The notes: generated from the letters alone by a model not told the origin. Counted from the stretch's first letter, positions 44,542 through 54,844 are shown. The stretch: 64,000 bases of DNA from Cytobacillus oceanisediminis (GCF_003182355.1 NZ_QGTW01000016.1:1-64000), one strand, 5' to 3'. Numbers and translations: made by a program.

Positions 44542-45765
44542 TTGAAAAGCCATATTAATAAAATGTTTTGCTATTATTGGAACCCATATTGGGCGATGGG
44601 TATTGCTGGATTTTTAAGTGCCATCTACTTTGGCTTAACTAACACCGTATGGGCAGTTACAGGCGAATTCACCCGCTTAGGCGGTCATATCTTGGAACTT
44701 TTTGGAGTGGATATATCTGATTGGGATTATTTTAATCTTATAGGAATGCATGGCACTAGTGTTGAAAGAACTGATGGGTGGATCGTTTGGGGAATGTTTA
44801 TTGGTGCATTTATTACTATTCTCTTAAGCAGTAATTTTAAAATCCGGATACCTAAGCAAAAAAGGCGATTAGTGCAAGGATTAATTGGAGGAATTATTGC
44901 GGGATTTGGAGCACGTTTAGCTCTTGGATGTAATTTGGCAGCCTTCTTTACGGGTGTTCCACAATTCTCCTTTCACTCTTGGATTTTTATGGCTGCAACA
45001 GCAATTGGGACTTTCTTCGGATTTAAAATTGTCAGCACCAGTTGGTGGAAGGGTAAACCTGTTTTAAGTAAAGGCAATACTGCTACATATTCCGTTAAGA
45101 AAAAAGATATCCAACCTTATATTGGAATTATGGTGGCTGTTGCTTATTCAGGACTTTTATTATATTTCTTTCTCTCGGGCAAGACATTACTTGGCATCGC
45201 AGCTATGTTTGGCGCAGCCTTTGGTATTTTAATAGAAAGAGGACAAATTTGTTTCACTTCAGCTTTCCGCGATCTATGGGTGAGTGGAAGGGCTACCATG
45301 ACAAAAGCTATTGCAGCAGGAATAGCTGTCAGCACTGTTTTTACATTTATTATTATCGTTATTTACGGATTTGAGCCTATTACAAAAATTGGAGCACCGA
45401 GCACATTTATAGGCGGATTATTGTTCGGTTTAGGTATTGTTTTAGCAGGCGGATGTGAGACCGGAATGATGTATCGGGTAATGGAAGGACAGGTTTTATA
45501 TCTATTTGTTTTTGCTGGTAATATTGTGGGAGCCACAGCACTTTCGTATGGATGGGATCATTTAGGTATTTATGAAGCGGTGGTGAAGATTGGAAATTCG
45601 ATTAATTTGATTGCCGAAATGGGTGCTGTACCGGCATTAATTGCCACGCTCCTTATGCTTTTTGTATGGTATAGGATAGCTGTATTTTGGGAGAAAAACT
45701 ATCGGTTTGGAACCGGACTTAAAAAAGGAGAGAAGAAACATAATGAATATCGATTACACTCTTGA
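44542..45765 (+). CDS. yedE: YeeE/YedE family membrane protein, selenium-associated
   Basis: 407 residues, TTG start at 44542 with AAGGAGGAG upstream. About ten membrane segments; the paired cysteine sites LALGCNLAAFFTG and LAGGCETGMMYR are the sulfur-handling motifs of YeeE/YedE channels. The YedE-YedF pair is known to follow selenium-using genomes (described with the orphan selD/selenium hydroxylase work). Probably moves a thiolate- or selenium-bearing species into the cell. It overlaps the next gene by 23 bases. Confidence 0.85.
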   Translation: MKSHINKMFCYYWNPYWAMGIAGFLSAIYFGLTNTVWAVTGEFTRLGGHILELFGVDISDWDYFNLIGMHGTSVERTDGWIVWGMFIGAFITILLSSNFKIRIPKQKRRLVQGLIGGIIAGFGARLALGCNLAAFFTGVPQFSFHSWIFMAATAIGTFFGFKIVSTSWWKGKPVLSKGNTATYSVKKKDIQPYIGIMVAVAYSGLLLYFFLSGKTLLGIAAMFGAAFGILIERGQICFTSAFRDLWVSGRATMTKAIAAGIAVSTVFTFIIIVIYGFEPITKIGAPSTFIGGLLFGLGIVLAGGCETGMMYRVMEGQVLYLFVFAGNIVGATALSYGWDHLGIYEAVVKIGNSINLIAEMGAVPALIATLLMLFVWYRIAVFWEKNYRFGTGLKKGEKKHNEYRLHS

Positions 45766-45970
45766 TCTTAGAGGAGAACCATGTCCTTTTCCAGTCATCT
45801 ATTCTTTGGAAGTCTTAAAGGATATGAAAAAAGGAGAAATCCTTCAGGTTATTGCTGATTGTCCAGCTTCTTTCCGAAACGTACCTGAAGAAATAGTTAA
45901 GCATGGCTACAGCATGGCTAGGGAGCCTTACAAAAACGGGCAGGATTTATATTTCTTTATATATGCATAG
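45743..45970 (+). CDS. yedF: TusA/YedF-type sulfurtransferase-like protein
   Basis: 75 residues from the ATG at 45743 (AGGAGAG upstream; the earlier in-frame start is inside yedE). The CPxP motif in DLRGEPCPFPVIYSLEVL gives the active cysteine at residue 15. It has the TusA fold only; longer YedF proteins carry an extra domain. Its cysteine presumably takes the sulfur or selenium atom delivered by YedE. Confidence 0.88.
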   Translation: MNIDYTLDLRGEPCPFPVIYSLEVLKDMKKGEILQVIADCPASFRNVPEEIVKHGYSMAREPYKNGQDLYFFIYA

Positions 45971-46167
45971 AAAGGCAACTGAAAACAAACATAAGATGGA
46001 ACTGCTCAGGCTTTAAGCAAAAACCGCTTGTGTAAGCTAGAAATAAATCAATGGTAAGTCTGATTTAACATTAGCTAATCCCACTCAACCTTAGAGATAT
46101 AAAAAAGCATATAGAATCTATAAAAATTTACTAGAAAAATGATAATACAGATTGGAGTTGGAAAAGT

Positions 46168-46974
46168 ATGTTTTCATTACGCAGATATGGTCAATTTGTA
46201 TTCTTTCTATTAATTTTTGTCATTGTCATTTATTTAACTCTTCCCTTACTTTCCGTATTTATAACTAAGAGCCCGTCTATTCTCTGGGAGAAGTTAAATG
46301 GTAGTTTGGCTTATGAAGCACTGATGTTAAGCTTACAAACAACAATTATTTCCATATGTTTCATCATTATTTTTTGCACCCCACTAGCGTATTGCCTTGC
46401 GAAGAAGGAGTTTCTTGGTAAAAAGGCACTTGAGGTTGGGTTAAAAATGCCGATAGTTGCTCCTACTGCTGTTGTCGGTGTTGGGTTATTACTTGTCTTT
46501 GGACAAAACGGGTTATTAGGAGGAGCACTTTCTTTTTTGGGTGTAGAAATTCCGTTTACATCAATCGCTGTAATCATGGCACAGATCTTTATGGCTTCCC
46601 CTTTTTATTTAAATACAGCTCGACAATCGTTTGAAGCTGTTGATGACCAATTATTGGCTGTTTCAAGAACACTCGGAGTTCCTTCATGGATGACCTTTTG
46701 GCGTGTAACGATTCCTCTTTCTTTACCAGGTTTGATCTCGGGAGTTGCCCTCAGCTGGGCATTAGCCTTAGGGGAATTTGGAGCAACGATGATGTTTGCT
46801 GGTAATATGCCAGGTAAAACACAATCATTACCGCTGGCTATTTTCACCTCAATGGAATCAGATGCTGACGTTGCGGTTGCTATATCTGCATTGCTCTTGA
46901 CAGTATCATTTCTTGTTCTGTTATTTGTAAGTCTAGTAGAAAAGCATATGAGAAATAAATTAACTGTAAACTAG
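46168..46974 (+). CDS. molybdate/tungstate-type ABC transporter permease (ModB-like)
   Basis: 268 residues with five to six membrane segments and the BPD permease EAA-like loop (AVSRTLGVPSWMTFWRVTIPLSLPG in two parts: AVSRTLGVPSWM and TFWRVTIPLSLPG). LALGEFGATMMFAGN is characteristic of ModB/CysT permeases for oxyanions. It ends 20 bases before the ATPase-binding-protein fusion, so the two form one importer. Selenium-gene neighbours suggest the cargo could be a selenium or molybdenum oxyanion; sequence cannot decide. Confidence 0.88.
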   Translation: MFSLRRYGQFVFFLLIFVIVIYLTLPLLSVFITKSPSILWEKLNGSLAYEALMLSLQTTIISICFIIIFCTPLAYCLAKKEFLGKKALEVGLKMPIVAPTAVVGVGLLLVFGQNGLLGGALSFLGVEIPFTSIAVIMAQIFMASPFYLNTARQSFEAVDDQLLAVSRTLGVPSWMTFWRVTIPLSLPGLISGVALSWALALGEFGATMMFAGNMPGKTQSLPLAIFTSMESDADVAVAISALLLTVSFLVLLFVSLVEKHMRNKLTVN

Positions 46975-46994
46975 CAAAGGAGGGCGAGGCGAAT

Positions 46995-48869
46995 ATGTTA
47001 AATCTTAAACTAAAAAAGGGACTTCGTCATTTTAGTGTTGATATTTCACAGAAAATAAGTAATGAAACTCTTGTACTGATTGGTCATTCAGGCTGCGGGA
47101 AAAGTACAACTTTAAAGATGCTAGCGGGACTGTTAAGCCCTGATGAAGGCAAAATCGAGTTGAAAGACCATGTAATCTACGATAATCAGAAAAAAATTAA
47201 TTTGCCCCCTGAAGACAGAACCATTGGTTTTGTCTTTCAAAATTATGCATTGTTTCCTCATCTTAGCGTAAAGGAAAACATTGCCTATGGTATTTCTAAG
47301 CTAGCCACAGAAGAAAGAGAGAAACGCATCAATGAGACATTATCCTTTTTGGGAATTGAAGCCCTGGCACAATCCAAGCCTTCCATGCTTTCCGGGGGAG
47401 AGCAGCAGCGGGTCGCTTTAGCTCGTGCCCTGGTCACTCAACCTAAACTTTTGCTTTTGGACGAACCGTTGTCTGCGCTAGATGTATCTACCCGATCCCA
47501 TGTAAGAACTGAGCTAAAAGAGTTGCTTGGAAAACTGTCGATTCCTACTATCGTGGTCACACATGATTATGAAGATGCGCGTGTATTGGCGGACCGTGTA
47601 GCTGTAATGGATAAAGGAAAAATTATTCAAACAGGCACTCCTCGCGAGATTGCCCAGTTTCCAGCAAACCATTTTGTAGCAGAGTTTACCGGTACAAATT
47701 TGATTGCTGTGGAAACCGCTGATTCCGAAATATCAGATTATGTTGCTTTTGATCCATGGAAAGTAAAGGTAAGTCGGGAATCAAAAAATTCAGTTCTAGA
47801 ATGGCACGGGGAAATTTGTGATATGGCGGTAACTGGCGGATTTGTGCGCTTACATATTAACGGAAGATCCTCCTTCTATGCAGATATTCCAATTGAAACT
47901 TATGAGCAAATGGATTTCCAGATCGGGGAGGCAATATATGCATGCGTTGGCCCTAAAGAGGTTCGAACCATAAAGCTCGAAAAGGACGAAGGTTCACCTG
48001 TTGAACAGAAGGGAATACAACGGCCAGAAAAGAATGTAAAACAACTATGGAAATGGGGTTATACCCTTGTCGCTATTCTGGCGATAACATTTTTGATGTT
48101 TACTTATGTGTTTAGTTCCCAGCGTGCTAATGGATTTACAAATGAAAGTCAAATAGAGATGTTCTCCTTAGTTGCGGCTAATGCTACAGATCCATTTAAC
48201 AAATTAATTGAAGAATTTGAAAATGATCATTCAAATGTTAATGTCGAAGCAACATACGCTGGTACCCAAATCATTCGTACACAACTGGAGCAAGGGGCAA
48301 AAGCAGATTTATTTTTATCTGCTGATTTGGATCATATTGAGGCTGTCAAACAACAAGGCTTAATAAGTGAATTTTTCCCTGTTTCTAATAATCATCTCGT
48401 GATTGTTATACCAAAAGATAATCAGGTTGGTATTCATTCTTTAAAGGACCTGAGTTCAAAAAAAGTGAAACTCGTGATTGGCACAGATACAGTACCTATT
48501 GGAAAATATACACGAGAAGTATTAGAAAAGGCCAAGGTTAAATACGGAGAGGATTTTTATGAAAAAGTGTTAGCCAACGTGGTGTCATTTGAAACAAATG
48601 TTAAGCAAGTACTTCAAAAGGTATCTTTGGGAGAAGCAGAGGCAGGGATTGTATATACAACTGACGTGACTCCAGAGTTCTTAAAAAAGGTTAAAATTAT
48701 CGAAATTCCTAAAGAATACAACATTGTTGCCACTAACTATATTTCTGTGCCTAACGCGGCACCAAACAAGAACTTGGCCGAAGAGTTCATGCATATGATT
48801 CTTTCCGATAAAGGCCAAAAAACTTTTTTAAAATACAACTATGATCCGTTAAGTGAGGATTTTCAATGA
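46995..48869 (+). CDS. fused ABC importer ATPase and substrate-binding protein (ModC-ModA type)
   Basis: 624 residues. Residues 1-230 are the ATPase: Walker A GHSGCGKSTT, LSGGEQQRVAL, Walker B LLLDEPLSALD, and His in VVTHDYEDA. A TOBE-like part (about 235-335) follows, then a single membrane segment (about 353-375, WKWGYTLVAILAITFLMFTYVF). The rest (about 385-624) is a ModA-like binding domain: MFSLVAANATDPFNKLIEEF, ADLFLSADLDHIEAV and NHLVIVIPKDN. Normally ModA is a separate lipoprotein; here the span puts the ATPase inside and the binding domain outside. No lipobox is needed. AGGAGGGCGAGG upstream. The gap to the permease gene is 20 bases. Confidence 0.88.
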   Translation: MLNLKLKKGLRHFSVDISQKISNETLVLIGHSGCGKSTTLKMLAGLLSPDEGKIELKDHVIYDNQKKINLPPEDRTIGFVFQNYALFPHLSVKENIAYGISKLATEEREKRINETLSFLGIEALAQSKPSMLSGGEQQRVALARALVTQPKLLLLDEPLSALDVSTRSHVRTELKELLGKLSIPTIVVTHDYEDARVLADRVAVMDKGKIIQTGTPREIAQFPANHFVAEFTGTNLIAVETADSEISDYVAFDPWKVKVSRESKNSVLEWHGEICDMAVTGGFVRLHINGRSSFYADIPIETYEQMDFQIGEAIYACVGPKEVRTIKLEKDEGSPVEQKGIQRPEKNVKQLWKWGYTLVAILAITFLMFTYVFSSQRANGFTNESQIEMFSLVAANATDPFNKLIEEFENDHSNVNVEATYAGTQIIRTQLEQGAKADLFLSADLDHIEAVKQQGLISEFFPVSNNHLVIVIPKDNQVGIHSLKDLSSKKVKLVIGTDTVPIGKYTREVLEKAKVKYGEDFYEKVLANVVSFETNVKQVLQKVSLGEAEAGIVYTTDVTPEFLKKVKIIEIPKEYNIVATNYISVPNAAPNKNLAEEFMHMILSDKGQKTFLKYNYDPLSEDFQ

Positions 48870-48940
48870 CTTCTAAATTTATGATGCTGATCCGTAACTA
48901 GGTTTAACTTCAGTTTAATTCAGGATAGGTATTTACACGG

Positions 48941-48954
48941 GAATCATGATTATC
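48941..48954. promoter_or_regulatory. ATAATC-NN-GATTAT operator, sensor kinase
   Basis: GGAATC-AT-GATTAT (perfect 10-bp core AATCATGATT), about 125 bases before the kinase start. Confidence 0.55.
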
Positions 48955-49077
48955 ATATAATTACGATAGTAGACGTTATGTCTACTTTTTTTAATTCAAT
49001 TGATAAAAACATTTTTTCGCAGAAAATTATTTAATAATTCATAATTTTAATTATTTTGGATATAGGTGGTTTCTTAG

Positions 49078-51183
49078 ATGAAATTTGAAAAAATACAAGA
49101 GCAATCCATTATAATCACTTTACTATATATATTAGCTTATTATTCATCTATATTATTTTGGCCAGATATTAAATCGTTAGGGGTTATTATAGCGGTTATT
49201 GGCCCATTATTAACACTTATATTCTTAGGGCTATCTTTTAACAGAATAGAAGATAAGTCAGATAAAACATTTTGGACCATTATATTTATCGGGTGCTTGA
49301 GTTATTTTATTGCTGAGTTAATCTATAGGTTTCATGTGGCGTACTTGGATTTGAATTACCCATTTCCTGGATGGGCTAATTTATTTTATAACTTATTTGT
49401 ATTATTATACGCGATTGCTGTTCTCTTTAAAGTATATGTAAAAAGGAAACAACTTCATACCTTTCAAGTGTTTTTTGATTCTTTTATTATAATGACCGTA
49501 CTAACAACAATTAGTTGGATACATTTTTTGAGCCCTATTATACATAATAATGACTATTCATATTCATATTTTAAGCTTATCGCTTCATTAAGTTATCCAG
49601 TAGCTCATTTAGGGGTTTTACTGGGAATTGTCTTAATTTATCTTTCTTCTAAGCCTATATTTTCTCCAATTGTTTTAACTTTGAATATTACAGGAATAGT
49701 AATTTATACACTAGCAGAATCTTACTACGTATATCAGTCTATTTTTTATGAATATAATCAAGACTTTTCACTAATGACACCAGTTTGGAATATCTCTCTT
49801 TTATTTATAGGAGTTTCTAGTCTTTTTTATAAAAAAGTAGACAATGCTCCTCAGAGAAAAAGTATTTTATCAAAATTATCTTCTTCTTTCCGTATTTTAT
49901 TTCCGTACTTAGGTTTAAGCATTTTAGTGATTATAGCTCTGAAAAAAGAGGAAGCTATCTTTAGTGTGTTTATAGGAGGAGCAATTGTTTTACTTTTAAT
50001 CGTTATACGTCAAGTCATGACCATTTTACAAAATGACATTTTACTTCACCAACTTAAGGATAGAACAAAAGAATTAGAAAGTGTTCAGTTAGAATTGTCA
50101 GCTAGTGAACAGCGTTATAAGTCATTGTTTGACCACCATCCGAGTGCTATATACTCCATTGACAAAAATGGATATATTCTATCAGCAAATCATAGTTTTG
50201 AAAAAATTACGGGATATAGTGTTCAAGAATGCAGGAGTAGTCATTTTTGTGATAGCATTGTATCGGATTATATAGATCTTTCGCATCATAACTTTGATAA
50301 AGCACTTCACGGGAGTCCTCAAAATTTCGATATTGCATTTCTGCATATTACGGGAAAAAGAATTGAATTAAACTTAACTTTAGTTCCTATCATTGTGAAT
50401 AATAAAGTTATTGGCGTTTATGGACTTGCACAAGATATTACAGAGAAGAGGAAAACAGAAGAAATGCTTATGAAATCCGAAAAACTCTCGGTTGTTGGAC
50501 GCTTGGCTGCAGGAGTAGCACATGAAATACGAAACCCGCTCACGACAATTAAAGGGTTTTTACAATTGATAAATATAGACAAAAATTCTTTTCAACAAGA
50601 GTTTTTGGAGACTACTTTATCAGAGCTGGCTCGGATGGAAAAAATTATTTATAAGTTTTTGTATTTAGCCGATCTTCATCATGAGACGATATTTAGTAAA
50701 GTCAATGTTAAAAATTTAATACAAGAAATAATTGAAGACGAAACAATGTTCAATATTAATATTATCATGGAAACAGAAGAGGACATCCCGCCTATTGAGT
50801 GCATAGAAAGTCAATTAAGGATAGTGTTTATAAATTTGATTGAGAATGCCATTGAAGCAACAGATGGTCAGGGAGATATTTATATTGAAGTAAAACAAAT
50901 GGAGCAAAATAATCTTAGAATTCGTTTTATTGATAATGGATGCGGGATTCCAGGAGAACGATTACACAGGCTAGGGGAACCATATTACTCAACAAAGGAA
51001 AAAGGGACAGGTATAGGATTGATGTTAAGTTATAAAATCGTTGCACACCACCAAGGCCAACTTTTTATTTCTAGCGAGGAAGGGAAAGGGACAACGGTAG
51101 ACGTAACCATACCAGTAAATAGATCGAAGGATAAAAATGGTAGTTTAAAGCTAATGTTACACTCCAGCGTAAAACCCTCTTAA
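49078..51183 (+). CDS. membrane sensor histidine kinase with PAS domain
   Basis: 701 residues. Nine or so N-terminal membrane segments (about 10-320), a PAS domain (about 340-460, SLFDHHPSAIYSIDKNGYIL), HisKA with the phospho-accepting His in GVAHEIRNPLTTIKGFLQL, then HATPase motifs N (VFINLIENAIEATDG), G1 (DNGCGIPG) and G2 (GTGIGLMLSYKIV). The domain order matches Bacillus Kin-type sporulation kinases. No response regulator is next to it. It is followed by a shared terminator and preceded by an operator-like site. Confidence 0.88.
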   Translation: MKFEKIQEQSIIITLLYILAYYSSILFWPDIKSLGVIIAVIGPLLTLIFLGLSFNRIEDKSDKTFWTIIFIGCLSYFIAELIYRFHVAYLDLNYPFPGWANLFYNLFVLLYAIAVLFKVYVKRKQLHTFQVFFDSFIIMTVLTTISWIHFLSPIIHNNDYSYSYFKLIASLSYPVAHLGVLLGIVLIYLSSKPIFSPIVLTLNITGIVIYTLAESYYVYQSIFYEYNQDFSLMTPVWNISLLFIGVSSLFYKKVDNAPQRKSILSKLSSSFRILFPYLGLSILVIIALKKEEAIFSVFIGGAIVLLLIVIRQVMTILQNDILLHQLKDRTKELESVQLELSASEQRYKSLFDHHPSAIYSIDKNGYILSANHSFEKITGYSVQECRSSHFCDSIVSDYIDLSHHNFDKALHGSPQNFDIAFLHITGKRIELNLTLVPIIVNNKVIGVYGLAQDITEKRKTEEMLMKSEKLSVVGRLAAGVAHEIRNPLTTIKGFLQLINIDKNSFQQEFLETTLSELARMEKIIYKFLYLADLHHETIFSKVNVKNLIQEIIEDETMFNINIIMETEEDIPPIECIESQLRIVFINLIENAIEATDGQGDIYIEVKQMEQNNLRIRFIDNGCGIPGERLHRLGEPYYSTKEKGTGIGLMLSYKIVAHHQGQLFISSEEGKGTTVDVTIPVNRSKDKNGSLKLMLHSSVKPS

Positions 51184-51220
51184 TTTTGTTATGTTTGGAT
51201 TGTCTTTATACTCAAGAAAA

Positions 51221-51253
51221 GGACGCTGGTGAGACAATGCCAGCGTCCTTTTT
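51221..51253. terminator. bidirectional terminator between the kinase and pyc
   Basis: GGACGCTGG / CCAGCGTCC perfect hairpin, A run to the left and T run to the right. Confidence 0.92.
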
Positions 51254-51268
51254 CCAATGTATAAGAAG

Positions 51269-54200
51269 TTAATGAGCAATCAAGTCATTAGCTTCCACTT
51301 TTGAAATTTCAATTAATAAGTCTCCTGCTTTAATTGATTCGCCACTTTTAACAAAAATATCTTTAATGATCCCATCAAAAGGTGCTTGAACTGTGGTTTC
51401 CATTTTCATTGCCTCTGTAATAAGGAGATGGTCGCCTCTTTTTACCTTTTCTCCTTTTTCCACAACCGCCTTAATGACTGTACCAGGCATGGTTGCACCG
51501 ATATGACCATCGTTTTTAGGATCTGCTTTTATTTTTGCTATCACTTCTGATTTTATGTTTTCATCTCGAATGACTACTTCACGTGGCTGCCCATTCAACT
51601 CAAAATAAATTATTCTTGTACCATTTGCTTGTGGCTCTCCAATTGAAATAAGTTTTACAATAAGTGTTTTACCTGATTCAATTTCTACTTCAATTTCCTC
51701 ACCGAGCCTCATTCCATATAGGAATGTCGGTGTATCCAAAACGGATACATCACCAAACTGATCCACCGTTTTAATATAATCCATAAATACCTTAGGATAT
51801 AATGCATATGCCAATGTATCATAATCCGTAGCCCTATTACCGATTTCTTTTATTAGTGTATGTTTCAAATCCTCAAAATCAACCTCATCTAATAATTCCC
51901 CAGGTCTTACAGTAATTGGTTTTTTATCCTTCAGGATAACCTTTTGTAAATCTTCAGGGAATCCACCATATGGCTGCCCTAAATAACCTTGGAAAAGTTC
52001 AATAACAGAGTCTGGGAAGTCTATTTTCAAGCCACGTTCTATTACATCTTCCTCTGAAAGATTATTTTGTACCATAAACAATGCCATATCTCCAACTACT
52101 TTAGAAGAGGGTGTTACCTTCACTATATTTCCAAACATTTGGTTAACACGTCTGTACATATCTTTTACTTCATCCCAGCGTTCCTCAAGTCCAACGGCTT
52201 TTGCTTGCTGCTGAAGATTGCTGTACTGTCCGCCAGGCATTTCATGCTGATAGACTTCTGAGTGAGGCGCCACCATTCCGCTTTCGAAATCTTGGTAATA
52301 TTTCCGTATATCTTCCCAATAGTGAGTCAGTTTATCAATAGAAGAGATAGGAATACTTGGCTTACGGTCAGTTCCCTCTAATGCATAATTCAGTGAATTC
52401 ATGCTTGGTTGTGAGGTTAAACCCGCCATGGAACCTACCGCAACATCCACGATATCCACACCCGCCTCAATAGCCTTGGAATAAGTATAAATACCGTTAC
52501 CACTTGTATCATGCATATGAAGATGGATTGGGATATTTACTATTCCTTTCAGTTCAGTAATAAGGCGATAAGCAGCTTGAGGCTTTAGAAGTCCCGCCAT
52601 ATCTTTAATACCAATAATATGAGCACCTTGTTGTTCCAATTCTTTTGCCATGTCCTTATAATATTCCATATTGTACTTAACTTCTGTAGAATCCGAGACA
52701 TCACCGGTATAGCATATAGCTGCCTCTGCAATTTTTCCTGATTGTCGTACAGCATCAATGGCTACTTCCATTCCTTTCAGCCAGTTAAGGCTGTCGAAAA
52801 TGCGGAAAACATCAATGCCCGTATCTGCTGATTTTGTTACAAATTCACGAATTACATTATCTGGATAGTTTTTATAACCAACTGCATTAGATGCACGCAA
52901 TAGCATTTGAAATAATATATTTGGAATTGATTTTCTTAGAGATACCAAACGTTCCCATGGGTCTTCTTTTAGAAAACGGTAGGAGACATCGAATGTTGCA
53001 CCGCCCCACATTTCTATCGAAAATAATTCAGGAAGTAATTTTGCTGTTGGTTCGGCAATGTGCTTTATATCATTTGTCCGTACCCGGGTGGCTAACAAGG
53101 ATTGATGAGCGTCACGGAAGGTTGTGTCTGTCAATAAAACTTCTTTCTGATCTTTCACCCAGTTTAAAAGCCCCACGGTACCATGTTCTTCTAAAATTTG
53201 TTTAGTACCAGGCTGAATCCTCTCCTGAGAAGAAAGCTTTGGTATTCTTGGCTTGGAAAAAACCGGTTTCTTCTTTCTAGGGACACCGGGAAACCCATTT
53301 ACCGTTACAGTACCGATATATGTGAGCATTTTAGTCCCACGGTCCTTGCTTTTGGAAAAGAAGAATAGCTCAGGTGTGTTATTAATAAAGGATGTATTAT
53401 ATTCACCTGTAAGGAACTTTTCGTGTTTTACCACATTTTCCAGGAAAGGAATATTCGTTTTAATTCCGCGGATACGGAATTCTTGTAAATTTCGTACCAT
53501 TTTAGATGCAGCTTGTTCAAATGTCTGTGCCCAAGTTGATAATTTGACTAATAATGAATCATAATGTGGTGTGATCTCTGCACCCTGGAAGCCATTTCCG
53601 GCATCAAGCCGAACCCCAAAGCCACCCCCAGAACGATATGCCATAATTCTTCCCGTGTCAGGCATAAAGTTATTTAGTGGATCTTCTGTAGTGACACGGG
53701 ATTGAATAGCATAGCCATATATTCGTAGATCAGCTTGTTTTGGAATGTTAATCATGTCACCATGTAAAGAATGACCTTCTGCTATCAGGATCTGGGACTG
53801 AACAATATCGACGCCTGTAACCATTTCTGTAATGGTATGTTCCACTTGCACACGAGGATTTACCTCAATAAAATAAAAGGAGGTTCCGGAAACCAGAAAT
53901 TCTACTGTCCCGGCATTGACATATTGGACATTTTCGGCCAATTGTAAAGCGGCTTGACAGATCGCTTCACGCAATTCCTCTGAAAGGGAAACACAAGGTG
54001 CTACTTCTACTACTTTTTGATGGCGCCTTTGTACAGAACAATCACGTTCGAATAAGTGAATAATCTTTCCTTGTTGATCCCCGAGAATTTGGACTTCTAT
54101 ATGTTTAGGATTTTCTACAAACCTTTCCACATACACTTCATCACTACCAAAGGAAGCTTTTGCTTCCGATTTTGCTCGATCATAAGCTTCTTTCACTTCC

Positions 54201-54736
54201 TCTTCGCGACTTACAATCCGCATACCCCGTCCACCACCGCCTAGTGATGCTTTAATGATGATCGGGTATCCATTTTGATTCCCAAATAGGACTACATCCT
54301 CCAAATCATTTACAGGCCCGTCACTTCCTGGAATAACAGGAATGCCAGCGATTTTTGCTTGATGTTTAGCCTTTACTTTATCTCCAAACATATCTAAATG
54401 TTCTGTTTTTGGCCCAACAAAAATAATTCCTTCTTCTTCACAACGTCTTGCAAAGTGAATATTTTCTGATAAGAATCCATAACCTGGATGTATGGCATCA
54501 ACTTCGGCGCTTTTTGCAATTTCTATAATTCCTTCAATGTCCAAATAGGCATCAATGGGTTTTTTTCCCTCTCCGACTAAATAGGCCTCATCAGCTTTAT
54601 ATCGATGATATGATCCTGAATCCTCCCTAGAATAAATTGCGACCGTACGAATATTCAATTCCGTACAAGCCCGAAAGACCCGAATCGCAATCTCACCACG
54701 ATTTGCTACTAATAATTTATTAATTTTATTTGCCAA
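51269..54736 (-). CDS. pyc: pyruvate carboxylase
   Basis: 1155 residues, the normal length. TTG start at 54736 with AAAGGAGG upstream. Domains: biotin carboxylase (1-460; KLLVANRGEIAIRVFRA, GGGGRGMR, ERDCSVQRRHQK, EVNPRVQVEHT), carboxyltransferase (about 530-810; TFRDAHQSLLATRVR, metal-binding HLHMHDTSGN) and biotin carrier (last 75; biotinyl Lys in EAMKMET). It carboxylates pyruvate to oxaloacetate. It does not lie next to its usual ctaA neighbours and shares the operator motif, so it may be a dedicated copy for growth on the acetyl unit from betaine or glycine. Confidence 0.94.
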   Translation of the reverse strand: MANKINKLLVANRGEIAIRVFRACTELNIRTVAIYSREDSGSYHRYKADEAYLVGEGKKPIDAYLDIEGIIEIAKSAEVDAIHPGYGFLSENIHFARRCEEEGIIFVGPKTEHLDMFGDKVKAKHQAKIAGIPVIPGSDGPVNDLEDVVLFGNQNGYPIIIKASLGGGGRGMRIVSREEEVKEAYDRAKSEAKASFGSDEVYVERFVENPKHIEVQILGDQQGKIIHLFERDCSVQRRHQKVVEVAPCVSLSEELREAICQAALQLAENVQYVNAGTVEFLVSGTSFYFIEVNPRVQVEHTITEMVTGVDIVQSQILIAEGHSLHGDMINIPKQADLRIYGYAIQSRVTTEDPLNNFMPDTGRIMAYRSGGGFGVRLDAGNGFQGAEITPHYDSLLVKLSTWAQTFEQAASKMVRNLQEFRIRGIKTNIPFLENVVKHEKFLTGEYNTSFINNTPELFFFSKSKDRGTKMLTYIGTVTVNGFPGVPRKKKPVFSKPRIPKLSSQERIQPGTKQILEEHGTVGLLNWVKDQKEVLLTDTTFRDAHQSLLATRVRTNDIKHIAEPTAKLLPELFSIEMWGGATFDVSYRFLKEDPWERLVSLRKSIPNILFQMLLRASNAVGYKNYPDNVIREFVTKSADTGIDVFRIFDSLNWLKGMEVAIDAVRQSGKIAEAAICYTGDVSDSTEVKYNMEYYKDMAKELEQQGAHIIGIKDMAGLLKPQAAYRLITELKGIVNIPIHLHMHDTSGNGIYTYSKAIEAGVDIVDVAVGSMAGLTSQPSMNSLNYALEGTDRKPSIPISSIDKLTHYWEDIRKYYQDFESGMVAPHSEVYQHEMPGGQYSNLQQQAKAVGLEERWDEVKDMYRRVNQMFGNIVKVTPSSKVVGDMALFMVQNNLSEEDVIERGLKIDFPDSVIELFQGYLGQPYGGFPEDLQKVILKDKKPITVRPGELLDEVDFEDLKHTLIKEIGNRATDYDTLAYALYPKVFMDYIKTVDQFGDVSVLDTPTFLYGMRLGEEIEVEIESGKTLIVKLISIGEPQANGTRIIYFELNGQPREVVIRDENIKSEVIAKIKADPKNDGHIGATMPGTVIKAVVEKGEKVKRGDHLLITEAMKMETTVQAPFDGIIKDIFVKSGESIKAGDLLIEISKVEANDLIAH

Positions 54737-54830
54737 TTAAAGCGCCTCCTTTTATAATGAGTTAGAAATAAATTGTTAGATAATTTAAATTATTTGAACA
54801 TAAGAGACTAATCTATGTTATACTAAAAAA

Positions 54831-54844
54831 ATAATCTTGATTAC
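54831..54844. promoter_or_regulatory. ATAATC-NN-GATTAT operator, pyc side
   Basis: ATAATC-TT-GATTAC (one mismatch to a perfect palindrome), in the pyc/tetR divergent gap, 95 bases before pyc. Confidence 0.7.
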
